A stretch of 64,000 bases of DNA from assembly GCA_023053575.1 (NCBI GenBank), contig JAKZAP010000021.1:14632212-14696211 (forward strand). The letters run 5' to 3'. Shown here piece by piece: positions 12,285 to 24,400 of the stretch (position 1 is the stretch's first letter; each line of letters begins with the position of its first letter). A model generated the notes under the pieces. The model saw only the letters and a list, made by a program, of their open reading frames with translations, was not told the origin of the DNA and did not search any database. Both the position numbers and the translations under genes were made by a program. Source of the DNA: Branchinecta lynchi (Eukaryota; Arthropoda; Branchiopoda; Anostraca; Branchinectidae).

Positions 12285-12442
12285 CAAGGCTGTATCCAGG
12301 GGGGGGGGGGGGGGTTAGGGGGGTTATACAAAAATAGCAATTTTTTTAGGCTTTTCCCTCTGATCTATGTCTTTTTTGTACTTTTTTGTCGGACCCGCAG
12401 GCAACAGCCCCCCCTCGAAATAAATTCCTGGATACGGGCCTG
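12285..12442. mobile_element. hAT-type MITE with perfect 8-bp duplication
   Basis: The ends CAAGGCTGTATCCAGG and (mirrored) CAGGCCCGTATCCAGG form imperfect 16-bp TIRs. GGTACCAC flanks the element exactly at 12277-12284 and 12443-12450. The 158-bp interior contains a G run. An 8-bp duplication with CAGG-type ends is typical of hAT non-autonomous elements. Confidence 0.75.
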
Positions 12443-12450
12443 GGTACCAC

Positions 12451-13390
12451 AGATCCCAAAGAATAATTTCATTCGATGCAATCGATTATCTGCCGATAAT
12501 GAACAAACGAAGTAAACGCATTTTTTTCGGGTTTTCAGGTCTTTTTAAGTGAACAAGTTATGTGTAACTAGACTGTCGGATGTCAGCCCTATTCGGTTAA
12601 AAATTAATGACATGGGAGCACCATATTTCTCGTTAAGCAAATAAACGAACATGAACAAACAAAATGAAACACAACAAAACACCGAGAAAAACAAGAACTT
12701 GGAACCCAACAAAATTCTTTGGTTGACTCATGACTGTTCATTTCGTCGGATTCCATCCTGAAAAAAAAGCAGCTAGGCAAAAGTAAAACCGCATTAGGCT
12801 AACTAAAACTACTTCAAGGAAGTAGATACTTACTCAAGTTCTGATCGCATCCAGTAGTATCACTCTGCTTACTATGATTAAAGAATCTGACTGTGAAATT
12901 CTTTGCATGATCCAAAATTAGTGAAACAGGTGGCTATCGTCCACTGAACAGCTCCAGTAAGTGCAAAACATTTCCCACAAGAGTGTATCATCCTCTTCGA
13001 CGCTAGCTGCTGTCATTACCACCAGTCATAACAAGAGCTTTGAATATGTGGCTACTCATTTGACTTGTGTCGAGCAGTGGACAATACAATCAGCTCATTT
13101 CATCTGGGCTGATATTCCTCAATCCTACACCAAGTGTCCGAACCGTGATAGCCAAGTGAAAATTTACAACGTATTTCTTAGTTTGTGCCCTGTTCTTTTT
13201 TCTGAACCCTAAGCCTGTCTGTTCTAAATGATAGTTCTCGAAGTCTGCGAAGTGACCTCTTGTGTGGTCTACTAACAAGGACGTAGATTAGCTGAAAATG
13301 TTCATATTGTATGGCTTTCTATCGTTTTAACAATTAATTGGTGTTTCTTCGTGATCGGTTTATCAGACTAAAAGTTAAAGGACATGCAAA
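12451..13390. other. Intergenic stretch between CUB and protease genes
   Basis: No gene recognised. An 83-codon plus-strand frame at 12961-13212 has no identifiable domain. AT-rich and unique-looking apart from short repeat scraps. Confidence 0.35.
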
Positions 13391-13700
13391 CAGGGTTGCC
13401 ACATCAAAATATTTAGAGAGTGACTTTTGGCCCAAAACAGAGAGTGAATTAGGAGTGAAATTTATTTTCATGAAATTATCACTTTTGGTCGGAATCGCCT
13501 CTTTAAAAATGACACATCTTGATTTTAGTTTCATGAAAAAAACTTGAAATAGTCACTTCTGGTCCGAATCCCTGCTACAAACATAACACATTTGGTCATT
13601 TCTGAATTAGAGTGATTTTATGTCCTACGTAGGATAAGAGTGACAAAAACAAAATATAATGACAATTCACACTATCGTGCGACATGCGGCAACGCTGCAT
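13391..13700. repeat. Possible TIR repeat with GGTTGCCAC ends
   Basis: CAGGGTTGCCACAT near 13391 is mirrored by ATGCGGCAACGCTG near 13685-13698. The interior repeats a GAGTGA...TTTTGG/TTCTGGTCCGAAT motif three times. Looks like a diverged TIR element; borders uncertain. Confidence 0.35.
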
Positions 13701-13954
13701 GCAAACGAAGAACATCGCTCAATACCTAAGACAGGTCCATCTAAGTCGAGATCTAAATATTTAGGTCGAGATTGAATTAAACAAGGTAACAATACCGTGA
13801 CAAACAAACCAGAAAAAGTTCTTGCATTTAGAAGTCTAGGGCTCCGACTCGGCTCCTCGTAGACAATCAACACTGCGAGGCCTCATGGAGACGAGCAATT
13901 TGAATTCGCGTTGAACCTGACTTGAATTTTGAAGCGGGAAGTCCTTGACCTGAA

Positions 13955-14656
13955 GCAGAGCAAAATAACTCTAGAGAGTAATGCGAAGACCTATCCTTCC
14001 CATGCATTAAAAATGGGCCTCCGTCGCAGCGCCGCCCAGCTCGCTTTGTGCAGTGGCGGAAGTAGAAATTCTAGCCAGCGCTCGTTAACGATTGGTCAGA
14101 GCAAAATAAATTTGCTCTCCGATTGGTTGGGTTTCGGTAGCGATGTTGTATCCGCTAGTGTTGCTTCGATTTGACTGTGTGTCACTTTTTCAAAGTTCGC
14201 GCATTACTCTTGGAGTTATTTTGCTCTGACCTGACGACGGCAAACTGTTAACTGAACGGAATAACAGAAGTGCATCTGGAGCGCGATTTGAACCCCTTCC
14301 AGGGGTCTACGCTCCAACCGCTCGATGCGCCCTTTTTTTCAGTTCGCTAAACAGTTGACTGTGTTCTTTTCTTGTACTACGAACCAGAGCAAAAGAACTC
14401 TAGAGAGTATTGCTCGAACTTTGAAAAAGTGACACACAGTTAAATCGCAGCAACACTAGCTCCACTAGCGGATACGAACATCCCTACCGAAACTCAACCA
14501 ATGGCAGAGCAGAATTATTTTGCTCTGACCAATCGTTAACGAGCGCTGGCTAGAATCTACGTCCGCCACTGCAGGCGAACAAAGCGACGGAGGCCCATTT
14601 TCGATGCATGGGAAGGATAGGTCTTCGCGGTACTCTCTTGAGTTAATTTGCTCTGG
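13955..14656. mobile_element. Pair of CAGAGCAAAATAACTC MITEs in inverted orientation
   Basis: Arms 13955-14230 and 14383-14656 are about 275-bp inverted copies of each other. Each arm also has its own terminal inverted repeat (CAGAGCAAAATAACTC and its mirror). A 150-bp spacer between them holds a tRNA-like box pair. Related single copies are at 35515-35861 and around 57065-57600. Confidence 0.65.
14268..14334 (-). other. tRNA-like pol III box pair (possible SINE head)
   Basis: On the minus strand, CGAGCGGTTGGAGCG (14310-14324) resembles the D-arm/A box of Ser or Leu tRNAs. GGTTCAAATCG (14284-14294) fits the B-box consensus. No complete cloverleaf can be folded (the T-stem does not pair), so this is a degenerate or tRNA-derived sequence and not a tRNA gene. 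Confidence 0.3.
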
Positions 14657-15379
14657 TACGAACACAGAGGAAAACAAGCTTACTTGGTATTACCTTAAAT
14701 AATTCGCACTTCGGAGCAATCGATCTGTTATGCTCAACGATAAGCTAACGAAGATTTGTTTCTTCCAGTTCTCATCTTAGATGATTTTCCGTCTTTGCCA
14801 GAATGAACCAGATGCAAAATTTGTAGCCTGCATTTGTATGATAGGTGTACGAAAAAGTTGCATGTATTGATATCTAATAGTAAAGAATACTATCATTTAA
14901 TGTACTCAGATTGTCTTTAGCAGTAGTATCCAGTAGCATCTTGTCTTGCTATAGCAGCATCCAGTCTTGCTAATAGTAGTATGTAGTAGCATCAATTAGT
15001 ACTCCATGCTACTTTTTGGTACAACTTCATACTACTATTTTGAGATAAATTTTTCATCAGGAAGAGCAGCGATGAAAACAAGAGAACTTAATATCAATCG
15101 AAGTGTTTTGCTGCGCCAGTGCTTAAGTTCCTTACGCTGCAAAGTGGATTAATTTTATTTAATCGAGTCATTTAGTCAAAAATAAAAATATACTACCTAT
15201 CTAGCAAACTAGCAGTACTACTTCTTGTTTCATTTACTCTAATAATTACTTGTTGTTTTTAGCTGTATTTATTTTATTCCCTTTTTCAGAAATGTATCAA
15301 AGATTATATTAGACGGACTCTAACCATGTACTTTAGGGTCTATAGTACGAAGGAGAGTTAGCAATTGCCAATGCATCAA

Positions 15380-15385
15380 TTTATT
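15380..15385 (-). terminator. Polyadenylation signal AATAAA of the serine protease gene
   Basis: A perfect AATAAA on the minus strand lies 38 nt downstream of the protease TGA, the usual distance for a short 3' UTR. It is in AT-rich sequence with no other candidate nearer the stop. Confidence 0.6.
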
Positions 15386-15422
15386 ATAAAATGTAAGCCA
15401 TTGTTCTCTTCAATAACTAAGT

Positions 15423-18400
15423 TCAAGGATCAATCATAATTCCAGTAAGAGTTTCAATCCAGTCCAGGTATGAGGTGACTCTTGTGAAGCCAGCGGGGGC
15501 ATCTTTTTCACAGCCAAGGCTGACACCAAAGGAGGTAACTCCAACCTGGGTGTACTGTCCGTTCTCTCCAAGAACAGCGAGGGGTCCGCCAGAGTCTCCC
15601 TGTAAATTAGGATTATCAGTTGACAGCAGAGGCGTCACACACGAGTAGAGGGGGGACGCTCCCCCCCCAGCACCACCAAATTTTTATAAATATACATTAA
15701 ATATAGATATATATTAAGTAACTCCGGAAGTCTTGTGCTGAAAGCAAGTTCTACAAGAATACAAGAATTGTATTATACAATTATATTTCATATTTCACAT
15801 TATTTTATTTTTTGTTTCAGTAATGTAACACAGTGTTTTTTTTGTGTGTGTTAGAAACCTAGTTATACGAAACCTAGTTATACAAAAAATTATAAGGTTG
15901 TTGGTTTCAAATTACTGGACGATAGTCTGAACGCTAGAACCATTTTGATAAACTAAATTTGCAATCGCACAGATCGTACTTATTTGTAGTGACGACAAGA
16001 TACCAACAATCATTGTTGTTTCGTTTCTTTGAGATATAGCCTGAAGAGCCAAGACGGGACGGAATATCGCTGGAAATAGCTGACTCTGATTTTTCGAGTC
16101 ACTTTTACATATAAACGCACTATCTCAGCTGCGTCTGGCTACGGTTTTTATAAGAAACAATTGATGGACTGGAGTTGCCTTGGACACGTATTGCGCATGA
16201 ATAGGATGCCAGATCCCCTGATTACCCCGTCCCCGTCGTAGAGGGAGACCCAAAACTACACTCCATCGCACCAGCAACAATGACCTACGGCACCTTGACA
16301 CCTCATTATAGCCAAAGTGAGAAGACATAATACAAAGCTAGAGAAAAGGCTGTCGCCTCTAAAGAACTCTAAGAAATTTTGAGCAGACTGATCAGAGTTA
16401 AAAATCTCATCAACAATGCACTTGAAACTATTGATTGTTTCAGTATTAACCGCATCTTCGGTAAGCTGTTCCAAAGATCAGCAATGCTGTTGCCAAAACT
16501 ACACTTAAATAGGTCCTTGTGGAATCTTGATTTTGCAAGCTTGTACGCGTGTCCCCGATGATGACATAGTCACATCACTGACCCACGTACGGCAGTTGGA
16601 CAACTTATACAGAAGTACAACAATAATATTAACGGATCGACTAAAACCAGGAAGGGAAGGGAACGCGAGAAAAGCAGGAAGGCATACTAAAACCAGGAAG
16701 GGCATACTAAAACTTTTCAGATATCTTTGGAGTACCGTTAGAACGAGAAACGAAAATACAACGAAAATACAACTATACAAATTACAATTTGTATAGTTGC
16801 CGACCCCTAATTGAACTTAATGCCTACCTATGTCAGCATACTAAAAAGAGGAAGGGATGGTGAACTTTGAATTTGAAAAGTTGCCTACCCCTGAAATAAT
16901 ACTAAATAGAGGAAGGGAACGGTGCGGTGAATTCTGGCGACAGCATTCCTCGTTTTAGTATGCCCTTCCTGGTTTTAGTATGCCTTCCTGCTTTTCTCGC
17001 GTTCCCTTCCCTTCCTGGTTTTAGTCGATCCCTAATATTAAGCAGCAATGGGAAGGCATTCTTCTCCAATAGGATAGTTTTGTAGATAGGATAATGTGGT
17101 CGTAGTCGCTATGTTTGCCTGGTCTCTTGTTATGGTGATTCCTTCTTCTTTTCTTTCTTTATTCCTACGATCCGTCTATGACATGTGCTTCTTGGTGGGT
17201 GAAAAATAAAATGATCATTATTATAGTCGCAGCCGTAAGCTTCATTGACTGCTGGATAGTCTGTTGGGTATGCATTCCACCCCCCCCCCCCCTGAACTGG
17301 GCCGTCTGTTGCGTAGGCCTAAGTATTGCAGTTCTGTATTCTGTAGCCTATAAGGGATATGTTTTTCGGACAGATACTTACACTGCAAGTGCTGCCACCG
17401 CCAACAGTACGCATGCAAATGTTGGTTGGCTGGATGATGTCTTGGAAGATCCTGAAGCAATCTTCATTGCTCATGACTGGGTTTTCGACCTTGCGGAGAA
17501 CTTCGGAAATGCTGGTTACATCTGGGAAATAAAATTTCTTTAGGAGCGGTCGAAGGAGGATCAATTGGTGTTACCATACCGATCAATCAATCGATTTTTT
17601 TTTCAAATAGATTAAAGCTAGAAGAGGGATGAAATATTTACGAAATACACAAAAATTAAACAAGTTAACCGCACTTACAAGATCTGACCAGAAATAAATG
17701 ACGGGATAAAACTATGTAAAACTGGGCAGAAGGATTAGTAGGATAGGAGAAAACTGACTGCTCTCAGACCGACGCACGGACGACGGGAGGGGAGGAGGGA
17801 ATAGACGGCGGCCCATCTGAGGACAACAAACTATCTTTGCTCCAATTTGTTTTTGAAAGAGTATTAACATAATTGTACTTTCGAATTTTGGTGGGCCAAC
17901 TGACCGGTGGCATGTCGTAATTAGCAGGCGTAGTTACGGATTTCAACAGACGAACTGACGGGTGTGTGGCCAAGTTTTAGGATTTTGTACTAAATGCGCA
18001 TGTCAATACGAACAGAAGTGTTTCAGCGACTGATGACGATGACGATTAATTTTATAACACAAAAATATTAAAAGGAAAACTGCAGTTAACCAATGAAGAC
18101 GATGTCAACCTGTCATGGGTGTAAATTGCTAATGCGGCATAATTTTAAGTTTTGTGGGGCAACGCTAAGATATTAAACGGTCAAAATAATTAGCATGAAA
18201 ACAGTATTCCGGTAACTAGCGCTTTAAGCTGCATGTGTTAAGTTCCATACCAACCAACACTAGTTTCCGGTGTTAAATTTCATCACGCACTTACATCAGA
18301 TAGATGGACAAACTTGGAGTGTAATGATTATCCCTCGCAATTTCGTTCTGTAGACCACCGCCGAGGGTTTAGGGGTTGTAAAGGAAGGTTGCGGAGGGGG

Positions 18401-21400
18401 TGAATGAGGGTTATGGCTCTACTGCAATACTAAACAGTCTGGCTAGGCCTAGAGAGTAATAATATAACTATGTTAAACCAGAAGGGGCTTAAGTATGTTA
18501 GTTCTTGCGAGGTTACTGGTAAGGTAAGGTAGATGTAGAAACCTATTAGGCCAATCTAAGTCAAGGTTTTTTGAAACAAGAGCTACAAGATCGTATAGCA
18601 CTTGTTAAGAGTAGATGGTACAAGAAAGCAGATGAGAACGTCACGACATTGCAAACCCCTAGGATCGGACCTACAAATAGGATATCTAATTTCACGTGAG
18701 TCTAAGCATTTCCGGCATCTTCTCGGATAATCTAGGGAAATGTTTCGTCACACTAGTTTGATCCCCACGAGTGCCATACTATTTCCAGTACCGGTCCCCC
18801 TCAAACTCCCCCTACCACGGCCAAATCTGGTTCACCCTATTCAACGTCTAGCCTGGTGCACTTGCAAGATGCAGAGACGAAAGGCGTTTGTTTTCTTTGC
18901 CTTTTACCTATTCTTATTCCTTCAAGTAATTAAGAGCATGAAAGCGGTTAGTCCTGAGTAAAAGAAACGAGACAATTTGTCAACCGTAGTGCCATATGGT
19001 CACAGCAGGCTATTCATTTATTCGTGCATTAACCTCTATAAGCAGTAAAATACCGCACTAGTGAAACAAGATCCAATTACAGGCAAATAAATTATATTTT
19101 TGGTGAACTTCTTATCTTGGTAGGTGTGAAACTAGGTTTTTCTGGTAAAGGTCTGAAAACTCAAAGACCTCATTTTAGATTTTGCTCCAAGACTTTGCGT
19201 AAACAGCCACGAAAGGGTCAGAAAATGTTTTCAAGATTACCAGGTAAAGAATGGTTTAAAATAGCCAATAATTCTGTCTCAAAGTCGAACATTAGCCCTA
19301 TGAAGCATTGTAACACAGATGATCAGAAGGATATCGGGTATAAGAGCTTAGTCATCCCCGAACGCGGTCACCTGTTCTTCCTACTTTAGGTTGTGAGAAG
19401 TATGTCCAGCCAGAATAGGAGTGACCCCTCCCTATATTTAAAGGACCCGTCTTACAAGTATTACTGATTAATTTTACTAAATTATGTCTTTCCATCCATT
19501 CAAAATTTCGAGATTTTAAACTTCCTTTGCAATCTTTATTCAGGTTAACAGCATTACACAGATTCTTGCATTTTCGTGTTTGCCTCTTTAATACGCGTCA
19601 GGTTCCTGCTTATCCCTTGCGAGGAGCTAGTTGGTCAGGAATACCAGTTACGCAAGTTTCTCCATGTTTGTCATTAAAGGCGAGTAATGTTAAAAACAGC
19701 CGGGACGGGTTTGTAATCTTTGGACACAACCCGGTGGATTTTCCCAGATGTTAGAAGATCGCAATACTCTGCATCTAATGCAACTTGTGCTTTACTAGTT
19801 TTTTTCTTTATCTTACCGCTACCCTAGTTGGTAGTTTCTTAGTTTAAGCAGTACCAAAGGTTTCGATGGGATCCCAAAAATTTAATATCTGATCCAGTCA
19901 ATCGGGTCTTTTGGATATCTGGTGTTCGCCAGACTCCTTGAACATTTATAATAATAAAATTTAGAAGCAGATTAAAGCCAACGATAATCATCTGATATGG
20001 ATTCATCATGTGTTTACCCCTACAGCCTACGTCACATCTACTTTGACAAATTTGATCAAAACGTCCTGCCTTACTTCTGCCAAATTTAGGGTTTCGGAAG
20101 AATCCCGGGCAAATTACTTGTCTGGCAAAAACCTCAAGCTCAAAAATGAATTCAGCATGTCTCCTTACCCTTATATCGAACCTCTAATCAACTTCAGATA
20201 AAACTTTTACTTTTAACAAATTTTTAAGGATTAAGCCGGATACCTGGCGAACAATGGTCCGGTAGAAAATGATTTGGACATGTCTTCTTACCGGGCAATG
20301 GAACATTTACTGAAATTCATTAAACTTTTACTTTTAACTAAATTTTTCAGTTATGGCCGGATTCAATTCAATAAAAACTTTTACTTTTAACGAATTTTCC
20401 GGTTTTGGCCGGATTCCAGGCGAATTACTGGTCCGGCGAGAAAATAATCTTCACATTGGATTTAGTATGTCTACCTACCTTTAAATCGAACCTCTAATCA
20501 ACTTCAGGTTAAACATTTATTTTTCATAAATTTTCCGGTTTTCATCGGATTACTACGGAACTACTTGTCAGGTGAGAAAATAATTTCATATCCGGATTCA
20601 GCATGTCTCCTTAACCCTAGATCGACTATCTAATTCGTTTTTAAAAAAGATGTATTCGCCCCTTAATTTGAAACCCCTCCCCACCCTTAAATATACAGCT
20701 GTGGGACCCATCTACGAGCTTGACCTGTACTTTAACTCAAAGGATCCTCACACCAAGTTTGGACAAAATATCTCAATCCCTTCGGGAGTTATCGGGCTAA
20801 CAGACAGACGGACGGACATCTTTACGAAGTCATAGGTATCCCGTCACTCACCAAAAAATAATAAATACTTAGGTGGTATAGTGCTGAGCAAATATGTCGC
20901 TGACTCTAGCTGGAGCCACATTTCGGCCCTTCTTGGCAAGGGCTGTCGCTGCTCGAACTTTCCAGCTTGAGCCTGAAAAGGATTCTTGCCAAGAAGGGGC
21001 CGAAATATCACTCTAAAAAAAATCAGCTGACCTCCGGAAATCATTGTTGGAGTCAACAATGATCAGCAGTCAGCTTGGGCTGACTTCAGCGTTTTAAGGA
21101 GTTTAAATAATAAAAATGAATCAAAAGTCGTGGAGTGGCGTGTCACCCGCCTTCTGCATCCTAAAAAGACAGAAGAATATCCGTTCTCTCCACAATCCAT
21201 AAAGAGGCTGAGGCTCAGTTGTTGCTCACTTTGCGGCTTCCGTATGTGTTGTCCACAGGTCTGTTTCTGCGACCAGTCAATCAGTCAGTCAACTTTGTTT
21301 TATCCCCAATAGCAAAATAAGAGTAATACTTACTGTCAGCTGGTTTACCCCATCCACTGGCAAGTCCGGTAAGTTCAGCGAAGGTCTCGCTAGCTTGGGT

Positions 21401-24400
21401 CCAAGTGGGCAGACAAGATGGACGAATGGTATCTAAAAGGCAACAAAAAGATTGAATACGTAGCGCCTTATGCCAATATTACTGATTTCAAGTCCATTGC
21501 CGTCCCATCACTTCCCATTCCTGAGATTTCGGACGACGTTTTTATCAGGCACTGTCAAGTGAACCGGAAGCCGTACTTAATGTCGTAAGGACTACGGTAC
21601 CGGTAGTTCTCACGGAAATCAAACCATACGACCTGCGATCCGACGTCATTGACTACCGGAAACTTGTCATTTTCATCCAAAATGGATGGTTCGGCTACTC
21701 CCGGTGCCTTAGCTCTCTACATTCACTCGTCAGTGAAAATCCTGGAATCGCAGCTCTCTTGCAAGCTATTCCATAAGTTGCATATTCCATTTAGACACTC
21801 TCAGAACACAAGCTCGAATTAAACAGTTTCCGGTATCAACTACCAGCGCACTAGCTTCCGACTACAGAATTCCGTGAGTCTACCGGATCCGGAGCTGGTA
21901 CGATGAAGTTTCCGTGAGTTATTTTCATTTATTACCGGAACGGGAGTCAGTGACGTCAAATCCCGGAGTCGTAGCTCGTATGGTATGGTTTCCGTGACAA
22001 CTACCGGTACCCAGTCCCTATGACATAAAGTACGGCTCCGTCTTCGGTCCCATGCAGCGACTCTGGATACCCCGACGAAAGAGCTGGAGGTACTTTCTGT
22101 GACCTCTGAATACTCTATGTGACTAAGTCCAAAAACGCCAGTGATCCTCAGGAAGAAGGAGTAAGCGTCTCCGTAACGACTCAAACTCAACGACTCAAAT
22201 CCTGTGTCAACCAATCAGGCGATCTTTGGGACCCGGAGAGGCTGGAGATTTTGCATCGGCAAGGAGAGATAGTCATCAAGAGTATTGATACCCGTCTATT
22301 CCATCTTTGCCGCTGCGCATACCGGGTGAAAAACCATAGCAGGCCCGAAGGCGTGGAAAACCCGCTCTGCAGCGAGTCAGACGTGAAGTAAGAATGGTAG
22401 ACAACCAATCAGCTGTTAGGGACGACTCAGACGGCGCTTGCAGGGAAATTTCTTCTCCTGGGCTCTACTGCGATATGGCTGTCTATAGAGGTAACGAATT
22501 ATAGGAGCATGTATCGCCACATTTATGAGTGATAAATGTATCATCATTATGATTGTCTGATTGGGCATGTCAGGATAGATGTAAAAGAAAAGCTGAAAAT
22601 TGGATACGCAAAAACTGTACCTAACCGTGGAAAGTATTCACGCAAAGCTTTAGCTAAAATGGATTCTGAATATTGTGACCATTCTGTTTTGTTTTTAACT
22701 GGGCTGCATTCGCTATTGAATACAAAGACCTGCGCCGGATCCGTATTGCTTACTTTAGATATTGCAAATTTCTACTGCATCTTCGGACATCGTATCGTAA
22801 TACACGTATTGTTAAGAAGTATGGTGCCACTAATGTTCTTCACTCTTTTGATTTTCTTAGTGCTAAGTTGACAAGTAATGCATTCACGTCCGTGGTCCAA
22901 ACCATAGTATTATCCGCGTGTTTCTGTCCGAGATAAAGGTTAAAAGTTCATATGCTTTTTTCTTTTTTGTGTAACTTTGCTCCGCTTGTCTTTTTATAGG
23001 AAAGTGGTATAAAAACAAATTATTTAACTCTTATTTTACTTACCAGAGAAGGTCACTGGCTCAACCAATCGAACGAGAGCGATGTCATTCTGGATGATAA
23101 GAGGGCGCCAGTCGGGATGAGTAATGCCATAATAGCTGATCTGGGTGACACGACCCTCTTCGACATCCTCTCGGATTCTATGCGCGCCAATGTTGAGAGT
23201 CCAGTTGTAGAATCTATAAAAACCGTTACAAATAATTTATTTATTTTCTAAAGCGCTCCTATGTTAAAGGATATTTTTTCATTCAAGTTGGAAATTTTCT
23301 GTCTTACCTATAATACTAATGCAACCTACTTTCATAATTAATCCATATGGTTCTAAACCTGGAGACCCAAATTCCGTACGGTACATTCTAACCCCTCTAA
23401 CAAAACCACGCTGATTTTCTCACTTGCCGCGTTTGCTACCTTCGATATGTATCACGCTGTCGACGGTTGTCTGCGAGAAGTTTTCCATCAGAAAAACCGG
23501 TTATGTATTTATGTATATTGTTTCCCTGTTTTCGCTCCAAGTCAACGGCTCTCGGAAAAGGTTTAAAACAGCCAAAATCGTGGGTTTTTTGTTGAAAGCA
23601 TAGCATAGTTTTAAAGTATTCAAATATTTTAAAACACTGTAAGTTGAAGAGTAAATAGTGCGAGCAGAGGCGTTACTAGCCAAAATGTTTGGGGGGGGGG
23701 GGGGTACGAGGAATTTACCGACTGGCTGGTAATTTTTACCGACTTTTTCCGCAGAAAAAACGACTGTTTTTGACAACAAAAATGACATTTTTGAACAAAA
23801 ATCGACTGATTTTCAGAAAAACCGACTATTTTGACGAAAAATCGACCAAAAACTAAGACGTCACCTAAATTTTACTGAATTTAATAAAATTCAGCTGAGT
23901 ATCTGTTTGTTACTATCAACCTTGATTCGAGTCAGCTTGGGCTGAAGAAATATTTAATTACACTTCCACTCTGTTATTTTTATTCGATTTTTATCAGATT
24001 GGTAGAAAGTGTACACCATTGCCTCTCTTTTTTTCTTGTTAAAGGGACGTGTCGTGTCCTAAAATTCTCCTGCTGCCTATATGTTTGTTTTGTTCTAATC
24101 GTTAGGTCCCTTGGGCTAGCGTTTTATTATTCTATTTTCATAAGGTTTATTATATTTTCTATTATAGGGTTTTCTTTTATTACATATGTAATGTAAAGTC
24201 GCATGACCTTATCCGCTTAAAGAACACCTGAACAATGAAACCATACTTGAACACACCATGGAGGATGCATTTACAGACATGGCCACGGAGAGCATTCTTC
24301 TCCTGAGCGTGACGTTTACAAAATAGGGATGTTCGTTTCTGGCGGTTTGCACATGCAGACTCCAAGACAAAAAGCGCAATTCATTCAAATCTTGTACGGC

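Noticed and set aside
12300..12316. Long G and C homopolymers (also 17280, 32130, 42830, 43740, 46540, 46704, 59749) as functional elements such as G-quadruplexes
   Set aside because: They recur at fixed positions inside MITEs and family-2 units and their lengths are unreliable in assemblies; no independent sign of function.
12961..13212. 83-codon plus-strand frame with several Cys and Trp
   Set aside because: No family pattern, no signal peptide, no convincing splice sites; intergenic.
14268..14334. A tRNA gene on the minus strand
   Set aside because: A- and B-box-like strings are present but the acceptor and T stems do not pair, so it is at most tRNA-derived.
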